Assembly (NCBI RefSeq): GCF_025359345.1
Contig: NZ_JANYGQ010000014.1
Span: forward strand, 1 to 64,000
Length of the DNA stretch: 64,000 bases
Source: Mucilaginibacter sp.
GTDB taxonomy: Bacteria; Bacteroidota; Bacteroidia; Sphingobacteriales; Sphingobacteriaceae
Reading direction: 5' to 3'
A model generated the notes under the pieces. It ran no database searches, was not told the DNA's origin, and was given only the letters and a program-made list of their open reading frames with translations. Numbering within the stretch: the first letter of the stretch is position 1; every line of letters begins with the position of its first letter. Positions 32,274-40,760 of the stretch are shown here, in pieces. Position numbers and translations under genes: made by a program.

Positions 32274-33332
32274 TCACGCCAATTTCACCCTCGGGTCGAC
32301 CCAAACATAAATCAAATCCACCAAAATGTTTATCACCACAAAAATAAAAGCGATAAACAGGATACTACCCATTACCACCGGGAAGTCCGACATTTCCAGC
32401 GCATCAACAGTGGTTTTACCCAAGCCATTGTAGCCAAATACATACTCCACAAAAAACGAGCCTGCCAATAGTGACGCAAACCAGTTGGCAATAGCTGTTA
32501 TAACCGGGTTTAAAGCATTTTTTAACGCATGCCGATAGATGATGGCATTATTGCTTAAACCCTTTGCTTTAGCGGTGCGTATATAATCCTGTCCCAGCAC
32601 ATCCAGCATGGCGTTGCGGGTAAGCTGCACTATTATCGCCAGCGGCCGCAGCCCCAGCGTCACCATGGGCAATATTAAGTTTTTCCACGTTATTACCTCG
32701 CCTTTGAACGGGTCATAACTGTACAAACTGCCAGACATGTTCAGGCCGGTGTATTTACTCAACTCAAAGCCGAATATCCAGGCAATAATTATTCCCGCAA
32801 AAAATGACGGTGCCGATACGCCGAGCGTGGAAAAACCTATAGCCAGCTTATCAATCCAGGTGTTTTGATTTACGGCGCTTATCACCCCTAAAAACACACC
32901 AATAATGATGGCAAAGATCATCGCCGTGGTAGCCAGCACCAGCGTGTTGGGGATAACTTCCATCAACAAGCGGGCAACTTCTTTATGCGTTTGATAAGAA
33001 CGGCGCAGGTAAGGCCATTTAAGGGCGATTACATTGTTACCGGGCACACCAAATAGTTTTACGTAATGATAGCGCTCCCGCTCCTCTTTATTATTGGCAT
33101 GCAGCCCAATTGGCGAAAGATCATTCAAATAATATGCAAACTGAACCGGAACAGGTTTATCAAGCCCAAATTCTTTGCGGATAGCCTGTAACGACTGCAC
33201 ATCAGCGCGCTGGCCCTGTGTCATCCGGGCAGGGTCCACCGGCAAAATATTAAACAGGAAAAATACCACCACCACAATGCCGAGCATCACAGCAATCCCG
33301 TAAAATAGCTTGCGGATGAGGTAGCTGATCAT
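32274..33332 (-). CDS. ABC transporter permease, DppB/OppB type
   Basis: 352 residues with six membrane helices. First helix ISYLIRKLFYGIAVMLGIVVVVFFLF followed by NILPVDPARMTQGQ, the standard DppB start; the conserved permease block LRPLAIIVQLTRNAMLDVLGQDYIRTAKAKGLSNNAIIYRHALKNAL holds the EAA-like loop that contacts the ATPase. A long insertion (about 75-110, LHANNKEERERYHYVKLFG) is larger than in enteric DppB and seems typical of Bacteroidota versions. No second permease, ATPases or binding protein are nearby; they must lie elsewhere. It abuts the DoxX gene without a gap. Confidence 0.9.
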   Translation of the reverse strand: MISYLIRKLFYGIAVMLGIVVVVFFLFNILPVDPARMTQGQRADVQSLQAIRKEFGLDKPVPVQFAYYLNDLSPIGLHANNKEERERYHYVKLFGVPGNNVIALKWPYLRRSYQTHKEVARLLMEVIPNTLVLATTAMIFAIIIGVFLGVISAVNQNTWIDKLAIGFSTLGVSAPSFFAGIIIAWIFGFELSKYTGLNMSGSLYSYDPFKGEVITWKNLILPMVTLGLRPLAIIVQLTRNAMLDVLGQDYIRTAKAKGLSNNAIIYRHALKNALNPVITAIANWFASLLAGSFFVEYVFGYNGLGKTTVDALEMSDFPVVMGSILFIAFIFVVINILVDLIYVWVDPRVKLA

Positions 33333-34502
33333 TTATTGTTGCTGAAAATATTTCTTTACCAAATCATCGTACTTAGGCATGGAATGGTAGTGCCACTTGC
33401 CTAAAACCACGCCATTTTTTAACAACAGGATGCCAGGGTTAGCACGCACCATGGTTTTTAACGGCACCCCATCAGCATAAAATATCTCGAACATCAGCTT
33501 GTGCTGTTTAGCATAAGCTTCGGTATATTGGTGCGAGTTTGAGGTAAGCATTACCGTACGCGTATTAAAATTTTGCGCAAGGTTTATCGCCATGGCATTC
33601 AGTCGCCCAATGGCTTCCTCGTCGGCTTTAGCTAAATCATTGGCCACGATGATGACGTTATTGTATGGATTTGATACCAGCTCTTTTGTATAATCATTGC
33701 CCTGCGCGTCCTGTATTGCGAGGTCACGAATTTTGGGAGTGAAACCTTTTTTTACCAAACGGCTTTCAGACTTACCCTGAACCACTTCCCAATTATTATC
33801 CTTCCAAATGCCGGTTTTCATGTATTCGGTATTCGTCATGGTTTTGGTTTCGCCCGTCTTTTTATTTTTCAGGTTGTAAGTAATTTCGTATTCATCAGGC
33901 TTGGCGCCGGGCGGGGTTGCCATCTCTTCGGGGATATTTGCACCGACCTTATAGGCGAGAAAATCAACCACCGGCGAGAAGTTGTACGTGTATAAACCAA
34001 ATCCAACTGACATCACTACTGAAGCAATCAGTAAATTATCACTTGTTTTGGCGCTAAATAATGGTTTGATATCCCTTCTATTTTTGAATATTACGATGAT
34101 AAGCAGCAGCAATACCACATCCTTACTGAATGATTGCCAAGGGGTCAGCGGGATGGCATCGCCAAAGCAGCCACAGGTTTGCACCACCTGGAAATAAGCC
34201 GAATAAAACGTCAAAAAGGCGAAGAAAATAATCAACAAAAGCAGTCCCCATGCCACCGATACAGCGCGCACGCCAATTAACAAAGCAAAGCCCAGTATAA
34301 TTTCGAGCGAGCAAAGTATGATGGAAATACTGAGCGCAAAGCCGTTTAAAAATGTGATATGGAACACCTCGAAATATTCTTCAAGCTTGTACGAAAAACC
34401 AAGCGGGTCATTTATTTTAACGAGGCCCGAGAATATAAAAAGCAAGCCCACTAAAATGCGGGCTGTCCAAAGTAAAGGTGATGCGGAAGTTTTGTTTTTC
34501 AT
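33333..34502 (-). CDS. BT_3928-type DoxX membrane protein with thioredoxin-like C-terminus
   Basis: 389 residues. Residues about 1-135 form a DoxX/MauE-like four-helix membrane domain: LLWTARILVGLLFIFSGLVKINDPLGFSYKLEEYFEVF is its classic start, with CGCFGDAIPLTPWQSF carrying a Cys-x-Cys. A fifth helix (about 158-176) leads to a periplasmic part whose last 100 residues (VIIVANDLAKADEE, TRTVMLTSNSHQYTEAYAKQH, ANPGILLLKNGVVLGKWHY) look like a thioredoxin fold without an active-site CxxC. Found near folP in many Bacteroidota; here divergent from it. Role unknown, probably envelope redox-linked. Confidence 0.85.
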   Translation of the reverse strand: MKNKTSASPLLWTARILVGLLFIFSGLVKINDPLGFSYKLEEYFEVFHITFLNGFALSISIILCSLEIILGFALLIGVRAVSVAWGLLLLIIFFAFLTFYSAYFQVVQTCGCFGDAIPLTPWQSFSKDVVLLLLIIVIFKNRRDIKPLFSAKTSDNLLIASVVMSVGFGLYTYNFSPVVDFLAYKVGANIPEEMATPPGAKPDEYEITYNLKNKKTGETKTMTNTEYMKTGIWKDNNWEVVQGKSESRLVKKGFTPKIRDLAIQDAQGNDYTKELVSNPYNNVIIVANDLAKADEEAIGRLNAMAINLAQNFNTRTVMLTSNSHQYTEAYAKQHKLMFEIFYADGVPLKTMVRANPGILLLKNGVVLGKWHYHSMPKYDDLVKKYFQQQ

Positions 34503-34515
34503 TTGTTATTTAGAA

Positions 34516-34600
34516 GTTGTAATGTTGTAAGGTTGAAACGTTGGAAGGTTGAGAAACCGCTAAATAACATTTCAACTTTACAACTTTTAAACATTACAAC
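34516..34600. repeat. Inverted repeat of GTTGTAATGTTGTAAGGTTG type
   Basis: Left part GTTGTAATGTTGTAAGGTTG and right part TTTCAACTTTACAACTTTTAA...CATTACAAC are imperfect complements over about 30 bases. It fills the spacer between divergent DoxX and folP genes. The same CAACTTTACAAC-ATTCCAACCTTACAAC words recur at 28858-28886 before rlmD. Confidence 0.7.
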
Positions 34601-34605
34601 AACGC

Positions 34606-35457
34606 GTGGCTAAAGATACATTTTTTCAGAAAAAGGTAACGCTGAATGCAGGGGGTAAACTTATTGATTTAAGCCGGCCCAAAGTGATGGGCATTATCAA
34701 CCTCACGCCCGATTCGTTTTATGCAGGCAGTCGCAAACAAGGTATTGACGCGGCACTGCAACAGGCTGAAAAAATGCTGAATGAAGGCGCTGATTTTTTA
34801 GACCTTGGCGCATACTCATCCCGCCCGGGTGCTGATGATATAAGCATGCAGGAAGAAACCGACCGGTTACAGCCTGTAGTTGAGGCGATAGTAAAACGTT
34901 TCCCGGATGCAATTTTATCTATAGATACTTTTCGCGCGCCGGTTGCTGAAGCCGCCATAAACGCGGGCGCTCACATTATCAACGATATAAGTGGCGGACA
35001 ACTGGATGATGCGATGTTTGCAACTGTTGCCCGCCTGCAGGTGCCGTACATATTGATGCATATGAAAGGCAACCCAAAAACCATGAACCAGCTGGCTGTT
35101 TATGATGATGTATTTGCGGAGGTTTACGATTATTTTGCTGACAAATACCACCAACTAAAACAGTTAGGCGTGCATGATGTAATCATTGACCCGGGCTTTG
35201 GTTTCGCCAAAAAGCCGGAAAACGGGTATGCATTAATGAACCGGCTGCGAGATTTTGAAATGCTGGGATTGCCCATACTTGCAGGCATATCGCGCAAAAA
35301 AATGATATACGGATTACTAAATATTACCGCTGCCGAGGCTTTGAATGGGACAACCGCTTTAAATACTGTCGCTTTAACCAGGGGGGCCAATATTTTAAGG
35401 GTGCACGATGTGAAGGAAGCGGTTGAGGCGGTAAAGATTTGGGAAGCTTGTAAATGA
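34606..35457 (+). CDS. folP: Dihydropteroate synthase
   Basis: 283 residues, GTG start. Condenses p-aminobenzoate with dihydropterin pyrophosphate in folate synthesis; target of sulfonamides. TIM-barrel signatures: VMGIINLTPDSFYAGSR (pterin-phosphate loop 1), DLGAYSSRPGADDIS (loop 2), LSIDTFRAPVAEAA, HIINDISGG, DPGFGFAKKPENGY, and the phosphate-binding SRKK near residue 225. In many Bacteroidota the next gene is the diadenylate cyclase cdaA; here an acetyltransferase follows 4 bases later. Confidence 0.95.
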   Translation: MAKDTFFQKKVTLNAGGKLIDLSRPKVMGIINLTPDSFYAGSRKQGIDAALQQAEKMLNEGADFLDLGAYSSRPGADDISMQEETDRLQPVVEAIVKRFPDAILSIDTFRAPVAEAAINAGAHIINDISGGQLDDAMFATVARLQVPYILMHMKGNPKTMNQLAVYDDVFAEVYDYFADKYHQLKQLGVHDVIIDPGFGFAKKPENGYALMNRLRDFEMLGLPILAGISRKKMIYGLLNITAAEALNGTTALNTVALTRGANILRVHDVKEAVEAVKIWEACK

Positions 35458-35461
35458 TAAA

Positions 35462-35956
35462 GTGGAAATAGTTATAGCAACCATAGCAGATGTTGATGAA
35501 CTTACCAATGTAGAAGTTGAAAGCAAGCTGCGATCATTTACGGATAATGAGCCGGTCGCTATTGACTATGATACCCGTTATTACAGGTGGAATACTTATT
35601 TTAACGGGCAATCGCCGGCCAGTGCAAAGCAGCAGCGGGTTGTTTATAAGGCGATAATTGATGGTAAAATAGTGGGCTATATTGCGGGACATCTTACCAC
35701 ACGATATGAAAAGGATGCCGAAATTCAGTCGTTTTATATTTTAAAAGAGTACCAGCGAAAGGGGATCGGTGCGAAATTGCTGACTGAATTTTTAGGCTGG
35801 CTGCAAACCCAGCGGGCTACCAGCCTTTGCGTGGGAATTGACAGCACTAATCCCTACCAGGCGTTCTATTTGAAACAGGACGCAGGCTATTTAAACCCGC
35901 ACTGGATGTTTTGGGATGATATTGAAGCGCTGCAGCGTAAAATAACGCAGGACTGA
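35462..35956 (+). CDS. GNAT family N-acetyltransferase
   Basis: 164 residues, GTG start four bases after folP, so translationally coupled. The GNAT core is plain: GKIVGYIAGHLTTRYEKDAEIQSFYILKEYQRKGIGAKLLTEFLGWL contains the acetyl-CoA pyrophosphate loop (Q-R-K-G-I-G-A), and the last strand reads ATSLCVGIDSTNPYQAFYLKQDAGYLN. Acceptor substrate not deducible. Its stop meets the stop of the convergent lipoprotein gene back to back. Confidence 0.88.
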   Translation: MEIVIATIADVDELTNVEVESKLRSFTDNEPVAIDYDTRYYRWNTYFNGQSPASAKQQRVVYKAIIDGKIVGYIAGHLTTRYEKDAEIQSFYILKEYQRKGIGAKLLTEFLGWLQTQRATSLCVGIDSTNPYQAFYLKQDAGYLNPHWMFWDDIEALQRKITQD

Positions 35957-36376
35957 CTATTTTTTTGCGTAGACATACGACGGGCCGTCGGCAATGCTGG
36001 TCCCTAAAGTGAGCATATCGTTTTGCACATCAATTACTTCGCCGTTTGCGCTGCCATCGTAGTAAATAAGGTAATACTTTTCGCTCCCCTGTGCATAAGT
36101 TTGCGTTGCTATGTGAAATGTGCCTTGTTTTGTAATGGCGTCGGCTACATAAAATGCATAAGTGCTATCGGCGTTAAATTGTACGATGTTGCCGTTACCC
36201 GCTGCAAAATTCCTGTCGGGTTGAAGTCCGCCCCGTTCAATTCTAAGCTCCCATTTTGCAAATAACGGGCTGTTAGCCGCAGCCTTTAATTTAGCAGTAT
36301 CCTGCAAGTCTTTTTTACAGCCCGTTGACATAATCGCCGCGCAAAAAACAAATAAAAACAACCTTATCAGTCTCAT
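35957..36376 (-). CDS. Lipocalin-like lipoprotein, paralogue 1
   Basis: 139 residues. Signal peptide with AIMSTGC lipobox (Cys20) and KKDLQ start of the mature chain. The body has the small beta-barrel pattern of lipocalin-like Bacteroidota lipoproteins: FAKWELRIERGGL, GNGNIVQFNADSTYAFY, GTFHIATQTY, DVQNDMLTLG, SYVYAKK. The same blocks occur in the next gene, so the two are tandem duplicates. Ligand unknown. Confidence 0.75.
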   Translation of the reverse strand: MRLIRLFLFVFCAAIMSTGCKKDLQDTAKLKAAANSPLFAKWELRIERGGLQPDRNFAAGNGNIVQFNADSTYAFYVADAITKQGTFHIATQTYAQGSEKYYLIYYDGSANGEVIDVQNDMLTLGTSIADGPSYVYAKK

Positions 36377-36387
36377 GATGTATTTAG

Positions 36388-36780
36388 TTATTTAGTTCGT
36401 AAATACAATGACGTTACGCCATCCGGGAAGGTGTTGCCGATGATTAACGAGTCAGCCTTTACGATTAAGAAATTGGGGGAGTCATTTTCGCCCAGGTAAA
36501 TGGCATCATGCTTTTCATCGCCCCAGTTAACGCCGTTTTTTATTATCCGGAAACGTCCGTTGTTATCAGCTTTAAAATTGGTAAAGTGCTGGAAGGTGCT
36601 GTCTGCTTTAAATTGCAACAGGCTGCCATTCCCGGCGGGGACGTCCTTGTTAACCCCGGCTATGGTGCCCGAGTAATGTCGCAACTCCCAGGTGCCAACT
36701 AAATTGCCCGGTGCAACACCGGTTTTTGTGCAGCCCACAATTGTCGCCGATATACAAAAAATAAATAAAAATGCTTTCAT
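36388..36780 (-). CDS. Lipocalin-like lipoprotein, paralogue 2
   Basis: 130 residues. Lipobox TIVGC (Cys17), mature start TKTG. Blocks GTWELRHYSGTI, GNGSLLQFKADSTFQHF, GRFRIIKNG, LIVKADSLIIGNTFPDGVTSLYLRTK line up with paralogue 1 (11 bases downstream). These two form one unit with its promoter in the 128-bp spacer to the right, which also contains a long palindrome. Confidence 0.75.
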   Translation of the reverse strand: MKAFLFIFCISATIVGCTKTGVAPGNLVGTWELRHYSGTIAGVNKDVPAGNGSLLQFKADSTFQHFTNFKADNNGRFRIIKNGVNWGDEKHDAIYLGENDSPNFLIVKADSLIIGNTFPDGVTSLYLRTK

Positions 36781-36867
36781 GGCGGTTTATTTATTACGTA
36801 TTACGGGGCGATAATACGCAACGCTACAGTAGGTTATAAAAATTATATCTGGCGAGTTTGCCGGGGA

Positions 36868-36898
36868 GATTTGACAACTTTTAAAAAGTTGTCAAATC
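36868..36898. repeat. Perfect 15-bp palindrome (GATTTGACAACTTTT arms)
   Basis: Arms 36868-36882 and 36884-36898 are exact complements with a single-base spacer. It lies 10 bases after the stop of the HsdR-like gene on the minus strand and upstream of the lipocalin pair. No T-run follows the stem on the minus strand, but A/T-rich arms give T4 inside the hairpin. Probably a terminator or dispersed repeat. Confidence 0.8.
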
Positions 36899-36908
36899 TA
36901 AGTGTCTT

Positions 36909-37973
36909 TTATTTTTTATCCAATTTTTCAACTGTTTTCACCAATACATCACTGTATTTAAATATTTCATCTATCCCGCTGATTTCATGTTTAATTTCTT
37001 TCTTATTTTCATCTAACACAACCAGCAATTTCTTGGTATTTAAATATAAACGACAAATTGTTTTCCTATTATTATCATCAAGTAAGATAGCAAAGTAAGA
37101 TTGGGCGTCCCTATAAGTAATCCTCTTTGCATCGATAATTTGCCTCAATATTGATTTCACAATATAGAACCCTTCCAATTCTTCTTCAGTGGTAACAATA
37201 TTTGCACTGGGATTATCCGGTACAACTTCTATTTTAGCTGCTTCCTGGGCATCTTTTTGTTTCTCCTGGTTCAGCGCCGATTTTAACCGTTCATTAATCG
37301 TATCGTTAATTAATTGGTTAAATGAACGCTTAACGATTGGTTGGAATTGCTCCTTAATTTTCGCAGTTAATACGCCCGGATAAACCTGTTTTGTGAAAAA
37401 CGCCACAAAGTTTTCAGATGGAGAATCCATCTCCTTGGTGAGGATATTTTTAAATTCATTTAGATATTTAAGCTCACTTGCAGTGTTAGTTATATTCTCA
37501 ACATCAAAATAAGATTTATGAAATTTCCGAAGTTCTGCAATTTCGACGTCCTTTATTTCAGTTAGCTTAAACTCAAAAAATGGCGTGGTATCCATCTTAT
37601 TTTTTTCAACCAAATCCGTGTAAAAACGGTAGGTCATCCCATTTGATAATAAACCAAATTTGGCTTTGGTTGTGTGGAAATATCTAAATAGCTGCGAATT
37701 GTGCGGATCAAGGTTTTCCAGGTGATGTTTACATTCTATCAATATAGCCGGTTCCCCATCCTTCATTATCGCGTAGTCGACCTTTTCGCCTTTTTTTATG
37801 CCAATATCTGCGATATACTCGGGATTCACCTCAAACGGATTAAAAACATCGTAACCCATAATTTGGATGAACGGCATAATTAAGGCATTTTTAGTAGCTT
37901 CTTCGGTTTGAAGTTGCGGGAGCATTTTTTCCGCACGCAAAGCGAGTTGCAAAATTTGGTCTTTAAAATCCAT
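36909..37973 (-). CDS. Orphan nuclease-like protein with type I restriction HsdR N-terminal domain
   Basis: 354 residues from ATG 37973 (MDFKDQILQLALRAEKM); the frame opens 14 codons earlier. Residues about 15-150 match the HSDR_N / PD-(D/E)xK nuclease: EEATKNALIMPFIQIMGYDVFNPFEVNPEY, then the metal site Asp66 (KVDYAIM) and Glu80-x-Lys82 (ILIECKHH), and a Gln-containing motif QLFRYF (94-100). A charged linker (about 230-270) precedes a C-terminal beta-rich domain (GFYIVKSILRQIIDAKRITYRDAQSYFAILLDDNNRKTICRLYLN). No helicase domain and no HsdM or HsdS nearby. AT-rich. A stand-alone defence or DNA-repair nuclease is possible. Confidence 0.8.
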   Translation of the reverse strand: MDFKDQILQLALRAEKMLPQLQTEEATKNALIMPFIQIMGYDVFNPFEVNPEYIADIGIKKGEKVDYAIMKDGEPAILIECKHHLENLDPHNSQLFRYFHTTKAKFGLLSNGMTYRFYTDLVEKNKMDTTPFFEFKLTEIKDVEIAELRKFHKSYFDVENITNTASELKYLNEFKNILTKEMDSPSENFVAFFTKQVYPGVLTAKIKEQFQPIVKRSFNQLINDTINERLKSALNQEKQKDAQEAAKIEVVPDNPSANIVTTEEELEGFYIVKSILRQIIDAKRITYRDAQSYFAILLDDNNRKTICRLYLNTKKLLVVLDENKKEIKHEISGIDEIFKYSDVLVKTVEKLDKK

Positions 37974-38104
37974 GTGATAATTTGTTTGGTTTAATGAGAT
38001 ATTAAATCTAACCAATTTATATTTAATAACCTAATTCCTTGCTGGTGCAGTGCAGAATGCTATTATATCGGAATAAATACTATTAAATAAAAGATGTGAC
38101 GCAC

Positions 38105-38165
38105 CTACGGAGCGAAAAATCGTTTGTTTATTTTTTCCACCAATGTTTTGCTCCTAACGGAGCAA
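38105..38165. repeat. CTACGGAGC ... GCTCCTAACGGAGC repeat
   Basis: CTACGGAGCG at 38105 and the self-complementary GCTCCTAACGGAGC (38150-38163) bracket a T-rich stretch. This small motif set looks like a dispersed Bacteroidota repeat. The rest of the 271-bp spacer (37974-38244) shows no coding potential. Confidence 0.5.
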
Positions 38166-38244
38166 GTATGCTTACAAGTGTAGCCAAATATGGCTAAACA
38201 ATTGACAAGTATACCACAACCACTACAAGCTCTCCAACCAAAGT

Positions 38245-39765
38245 CTACCCCACCAACTCCATTACCTTCAAAATCTCGTCGATATATTCCCGGTTGTTGG
38301 CCAGTCGTGGCACTTTGTGCTGGCCACCGAGTTTGCCTTTTTCCTTCATCCAGTTAAAAAACGTGCCCTCGGGGGCTTTGCGCACTATGGGGCGGCGCAG
38401 GGCCATATCTTTAAAGCGCTTGGCGTCGTAGTCGGAATTGATGCGGCGCAGGGTTTCATCTAAAATATCAACAAAGCGTTCAAACTCGGCAGGCTTTTTT
38501 TCAAACTCTATTACCCACTCATGGGCGCCGCACTCATCGCCGTTAAAGTAAACCGGAGCTGCAGTATAATCGCGGATGATAGCGCCGGTTTGCTGACAGG
38601 CTTCTTCTAAAGCGCGCTCGGCATTGTCAATTATCAGTTCTTCGCCGAAAGCGTTTATAAAATGCTTGGTGCGCCCGGTAACCTGGATACGAAAAGGCGA
38701 TAGTGAAGTAAATTTCACAGTATCCCCTATTAAATAGCGCCATAAACCCGCATTGGTGCTGATGATAAGCGCGTAATTTTTATCAAGCACCACTTCATCT
38801 AACGTAAGCGTCTGCGGGTTTTCGTCGTGCAGGTGCTCCAGTGGTAAAAACTCGTAAAATATACCATAGTCAAGCATCAGGAGCATTTCGCCGGGTTCGC
38901 GGGTATCCTGTATGCCAAAAAAACCTTCGGATGCATTATAGTTTTCCAGGTAGTACATGTCATCGTTCGGGATCAGCTTTTTAAACTGCTCGCGATAAGG
39001 TGTAAAATTTACCGCCCCATGAAAGTACATTTCGAGGTTGGGCCACACCTCCAGCAGATTTTTTTTGCCGGTTATTTCCAGTATCCGTTTAAACAATAAA
39101 ATGTTCCATGTGGGTACGCCGCTCAGGCTGGTTACATTAACATCGATGGTAGCTTGGGCTATCTTTTCAATCTTTTCTTCAAAATCCTCCAGCAGGGCAA
39201 TATCCATGTGGGGCGTGCGGTGCAGCTCTGCCCAGAGGGGGAGATTTTTCATCAGCACTGCACTAAGATCGCCAAATGATGTATCGGCGCCCAACTGACT
39301 CACCTGGTAGCTGCCGCCAAGGGTTAATATTTTGCCGGTAAACATCCGGGCGTTGGGCGTATTGTTGAAGTATATGGTTAGTAGATCTTTGCCGCCTTTA
39401 AAGTGGCACTCCTCCAGTGCCTCTTCGCTTACCGGGATAAATTTGCTGCGGTCGCTGGTGGTGCCCGATGATTTAGCAAACCATCGTATCTCCGACGGCC
39501 AAAGCACGTTTTGCTCTCCGCGCAGCATACGCTCGATGTAGGGTTTTAAGGTATCGTAAGTTTGTATGGGTACGCGCTCTTTAAACTGCTCTAAATGGGT
39601 AATGGATTTGTAGCCATATTTTCGGCCCCATTCGGTATTTTCTGCTGCGTTTATCAGTTGCTCAAACCACTCCTCCTGTACTTCATTGGGATATTTCATA
39701 AAAAGCTCTATCTGGTGGATACGCTTTTTCATGAACCAGGTAAATACGGAGTTAAAAATGGTCAT
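38245..39765 (-). CDS. GH3 auxin-responsive-promoter family acyl-adenylating protein
   Basis: 506 residues, full family length. GH3 proteins are ANL-type enzymes that adenylate carboxylates and join them to amino acids; the bacterial substrates are unknown. Visible: RWFAKSSGTTSDRSKFIPV (ATP loop, motif I), FHGAVNFTPYREQF, YNASEGFFGIQ (motif II), DYGIFYEFLP, LWRYLIGDTVKFTS (motif III), and FINAFGEELIIDNAERAL. Reads in the same direction as lptB and recJ, separated by 109 bases from lptB. Confidence 0.9.
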   Translation of the reverse strand: MTIFNSVFTWFMKKRIHQIELFMKYPNEVQEEWFEQLINAAENTEWGRKYGYKSITHLEQFKERVPIQTYDTLKPYIERMLRGEQNVLWPSEIRWFAKSSGTTSDRSKFIPVSEEALEECHFKGGKDLLTIYFNNTPNARMFTGKILTLGGSYQVSQLGADTSFGDLSAVLMKNLPLWAELHRTPHMDIALLEDFEEKIEKIAQATIDVNVTSLSGVPTWNILLFKRILEITGKKNLLEVWPNLEMYFHGAVNFTPYREQFKKLIPNDDMYYLENYNASEGFFGIQDTREPGEMLLMLDYGIFYEFLPLEHLHDENPQTLTLDEVVLDKNYALIISTNAGLWRYLIGDTVKFTSLSPFRIQVTGRTKHFINAFGEELIIDNAERALEEACQQTGAIIRDYTAAPVYFNGDECGAHEWVIEFEKKPAEFERFVDILDETLRRINSDYDAKRFKDMALRRPIVRKAPEGTFFNWMKEKGKLGGQHKVPRLANNREYIDEILKVMELVG

Positions 39766-39874
39766 GTTGGGGAGTTAGTGAATTACTGATTTAGTGAGTT
39801 AGTGATTTTAAAAAGTTATTTACTTAAAGGTAGTTAAAATCAATAGTCCTCCCCTAATCTCTGGTCTCTAATCT

Positions 39875-40639
39875 TTAATCAACTTTAACCACAGGTTTAT
39901 CAAAATTGAAAACTTTTCTCTTCAATACAAAATTTGAGCCCAGGTAAACTTTGCGCACCATCTCATTATTGGCCAGTACCTCAGGCACGCCCGATTCTAA
40001 CAGCTTGCCTTCGAACAACAGGTAGGCGCGGTCGGTAATTGACAGGGTTTCCTGCACGTTGTGGTCGGTAATCAGGATGCCGATGTTGCGGGTTTTTAGC
40101 TTGGCTACCATGGTTTGTATTTCTTCCACGGCAATAGGGTCAACACCGGCAAAGGGCTCATCCAGCAAAATAAAGTTAGGCTCAGCAGCCAGGGCGCGCG
40201 CAATTTCAGTACGGCGACGCTCACCACCCGACAATAAATCGCCCCGGTTGCGGCGCACTTTGTGCAGGCTGAATTCGTCAATCAGTTCTTCCAGCTTGTC
40301 CTTTTGCCTGTCTTTAGGCATAGTGCCCATTTCCAAAACGGCTTTAATATTATCCTCGACAGAAAGCTTACGAAATACCGATGCTTCCTGCGCTAAATAG
40401 CCAATGCCTTTTTGGGCTCTACGATACATCGGATCTTGGGTAATATCCACATCATCTAAAAACACCTGGCCCTCGTTAGGCTTTATCAAGCCCACAATCA
40501 TATAAAACGAAGTAGTTTTCCCGGCTCCATTCGGCCCCAGCAAACCCACAATTTCGCCTTGTGCTACGTTAAAGCTCACATCGTTTACAACGGTACGCTG
40601 TTTATATTTTTTTAATAGATTTTCTGCTCTAAGTATCAT
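39875..40639 (-). CDS. lptB: LPS export ABC transporter ATP-binding protein
   Basis: 254 residues. ATPase of the LptB2FG complex that extracts lipopolysaccharide from the inner membrane. Walker [10 protein letters not shown] (35-43), Q-loop [17 protein letters not shown], signature [15 protein letters not shown], Walker [15 protein letters not shown]-loop ITDHNV. The VFRKL and FAGVDP blocks distinguish LptB from branched-chain amino-acid ATPases. The C-terminal extra [14 protein letters not shown] is usual in Bacteroidota. Placed between recJ and the GH3 gene on the minus strand. Confidence 0.93.
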   Translation of the reverse strand: MILRAENLLKKYKQRTVVNDVSFNVAQGEIVGLLGPNGAGKTTSFYMIVGLIKPNEGQVFLDDVDITQDPMYRRAQKGIGYLAQEASVFRKLSVEDNIKAVLEMGTMPKDRQKDKLEELIDEFSLHKVRRNRGDLLSGGERRRTEIARALAAEPNFILLDEPFAGVDPIAVEEIQTMVAKLKTRNIGILITDHNVQETLSITDRAYLLFEGKLLESGVPEVLANNEMVRKVYLGSNFVLKRKVFNFDKPVVKVD

Positions 40640-40760
40640 TAACCGTTGATTTGTTTGATTACGTTGATTTCGCTGATTATTCTCTGAACCTTAATTTTCT
40701 TGATTTGAGGATTTTCGTGATTCTTACTATGGTCTATCGTCCATGGTCTTTTCCCATTAA
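40640..40760. repeat. TTGATTACGTTGATT-type spacer between recJ and lptB
   Basis: Begins GTTGATTTGTTTGATTACGTTGATTTCGCTGATT-like repeats and a CTTGATTTGAGGATTTTCG segment, matching the spacer at 21740-21805 in word content. No coding potential; probably the same dispersed repeat family. Confidence 0.5.

Noticed and set aside
36909..37973. Complete type I restriction-modification system
   Set aside because: Only the HsdR N-terminal nuclease domain is present. No helicase part and no HsdM or HsdS gene within reach.
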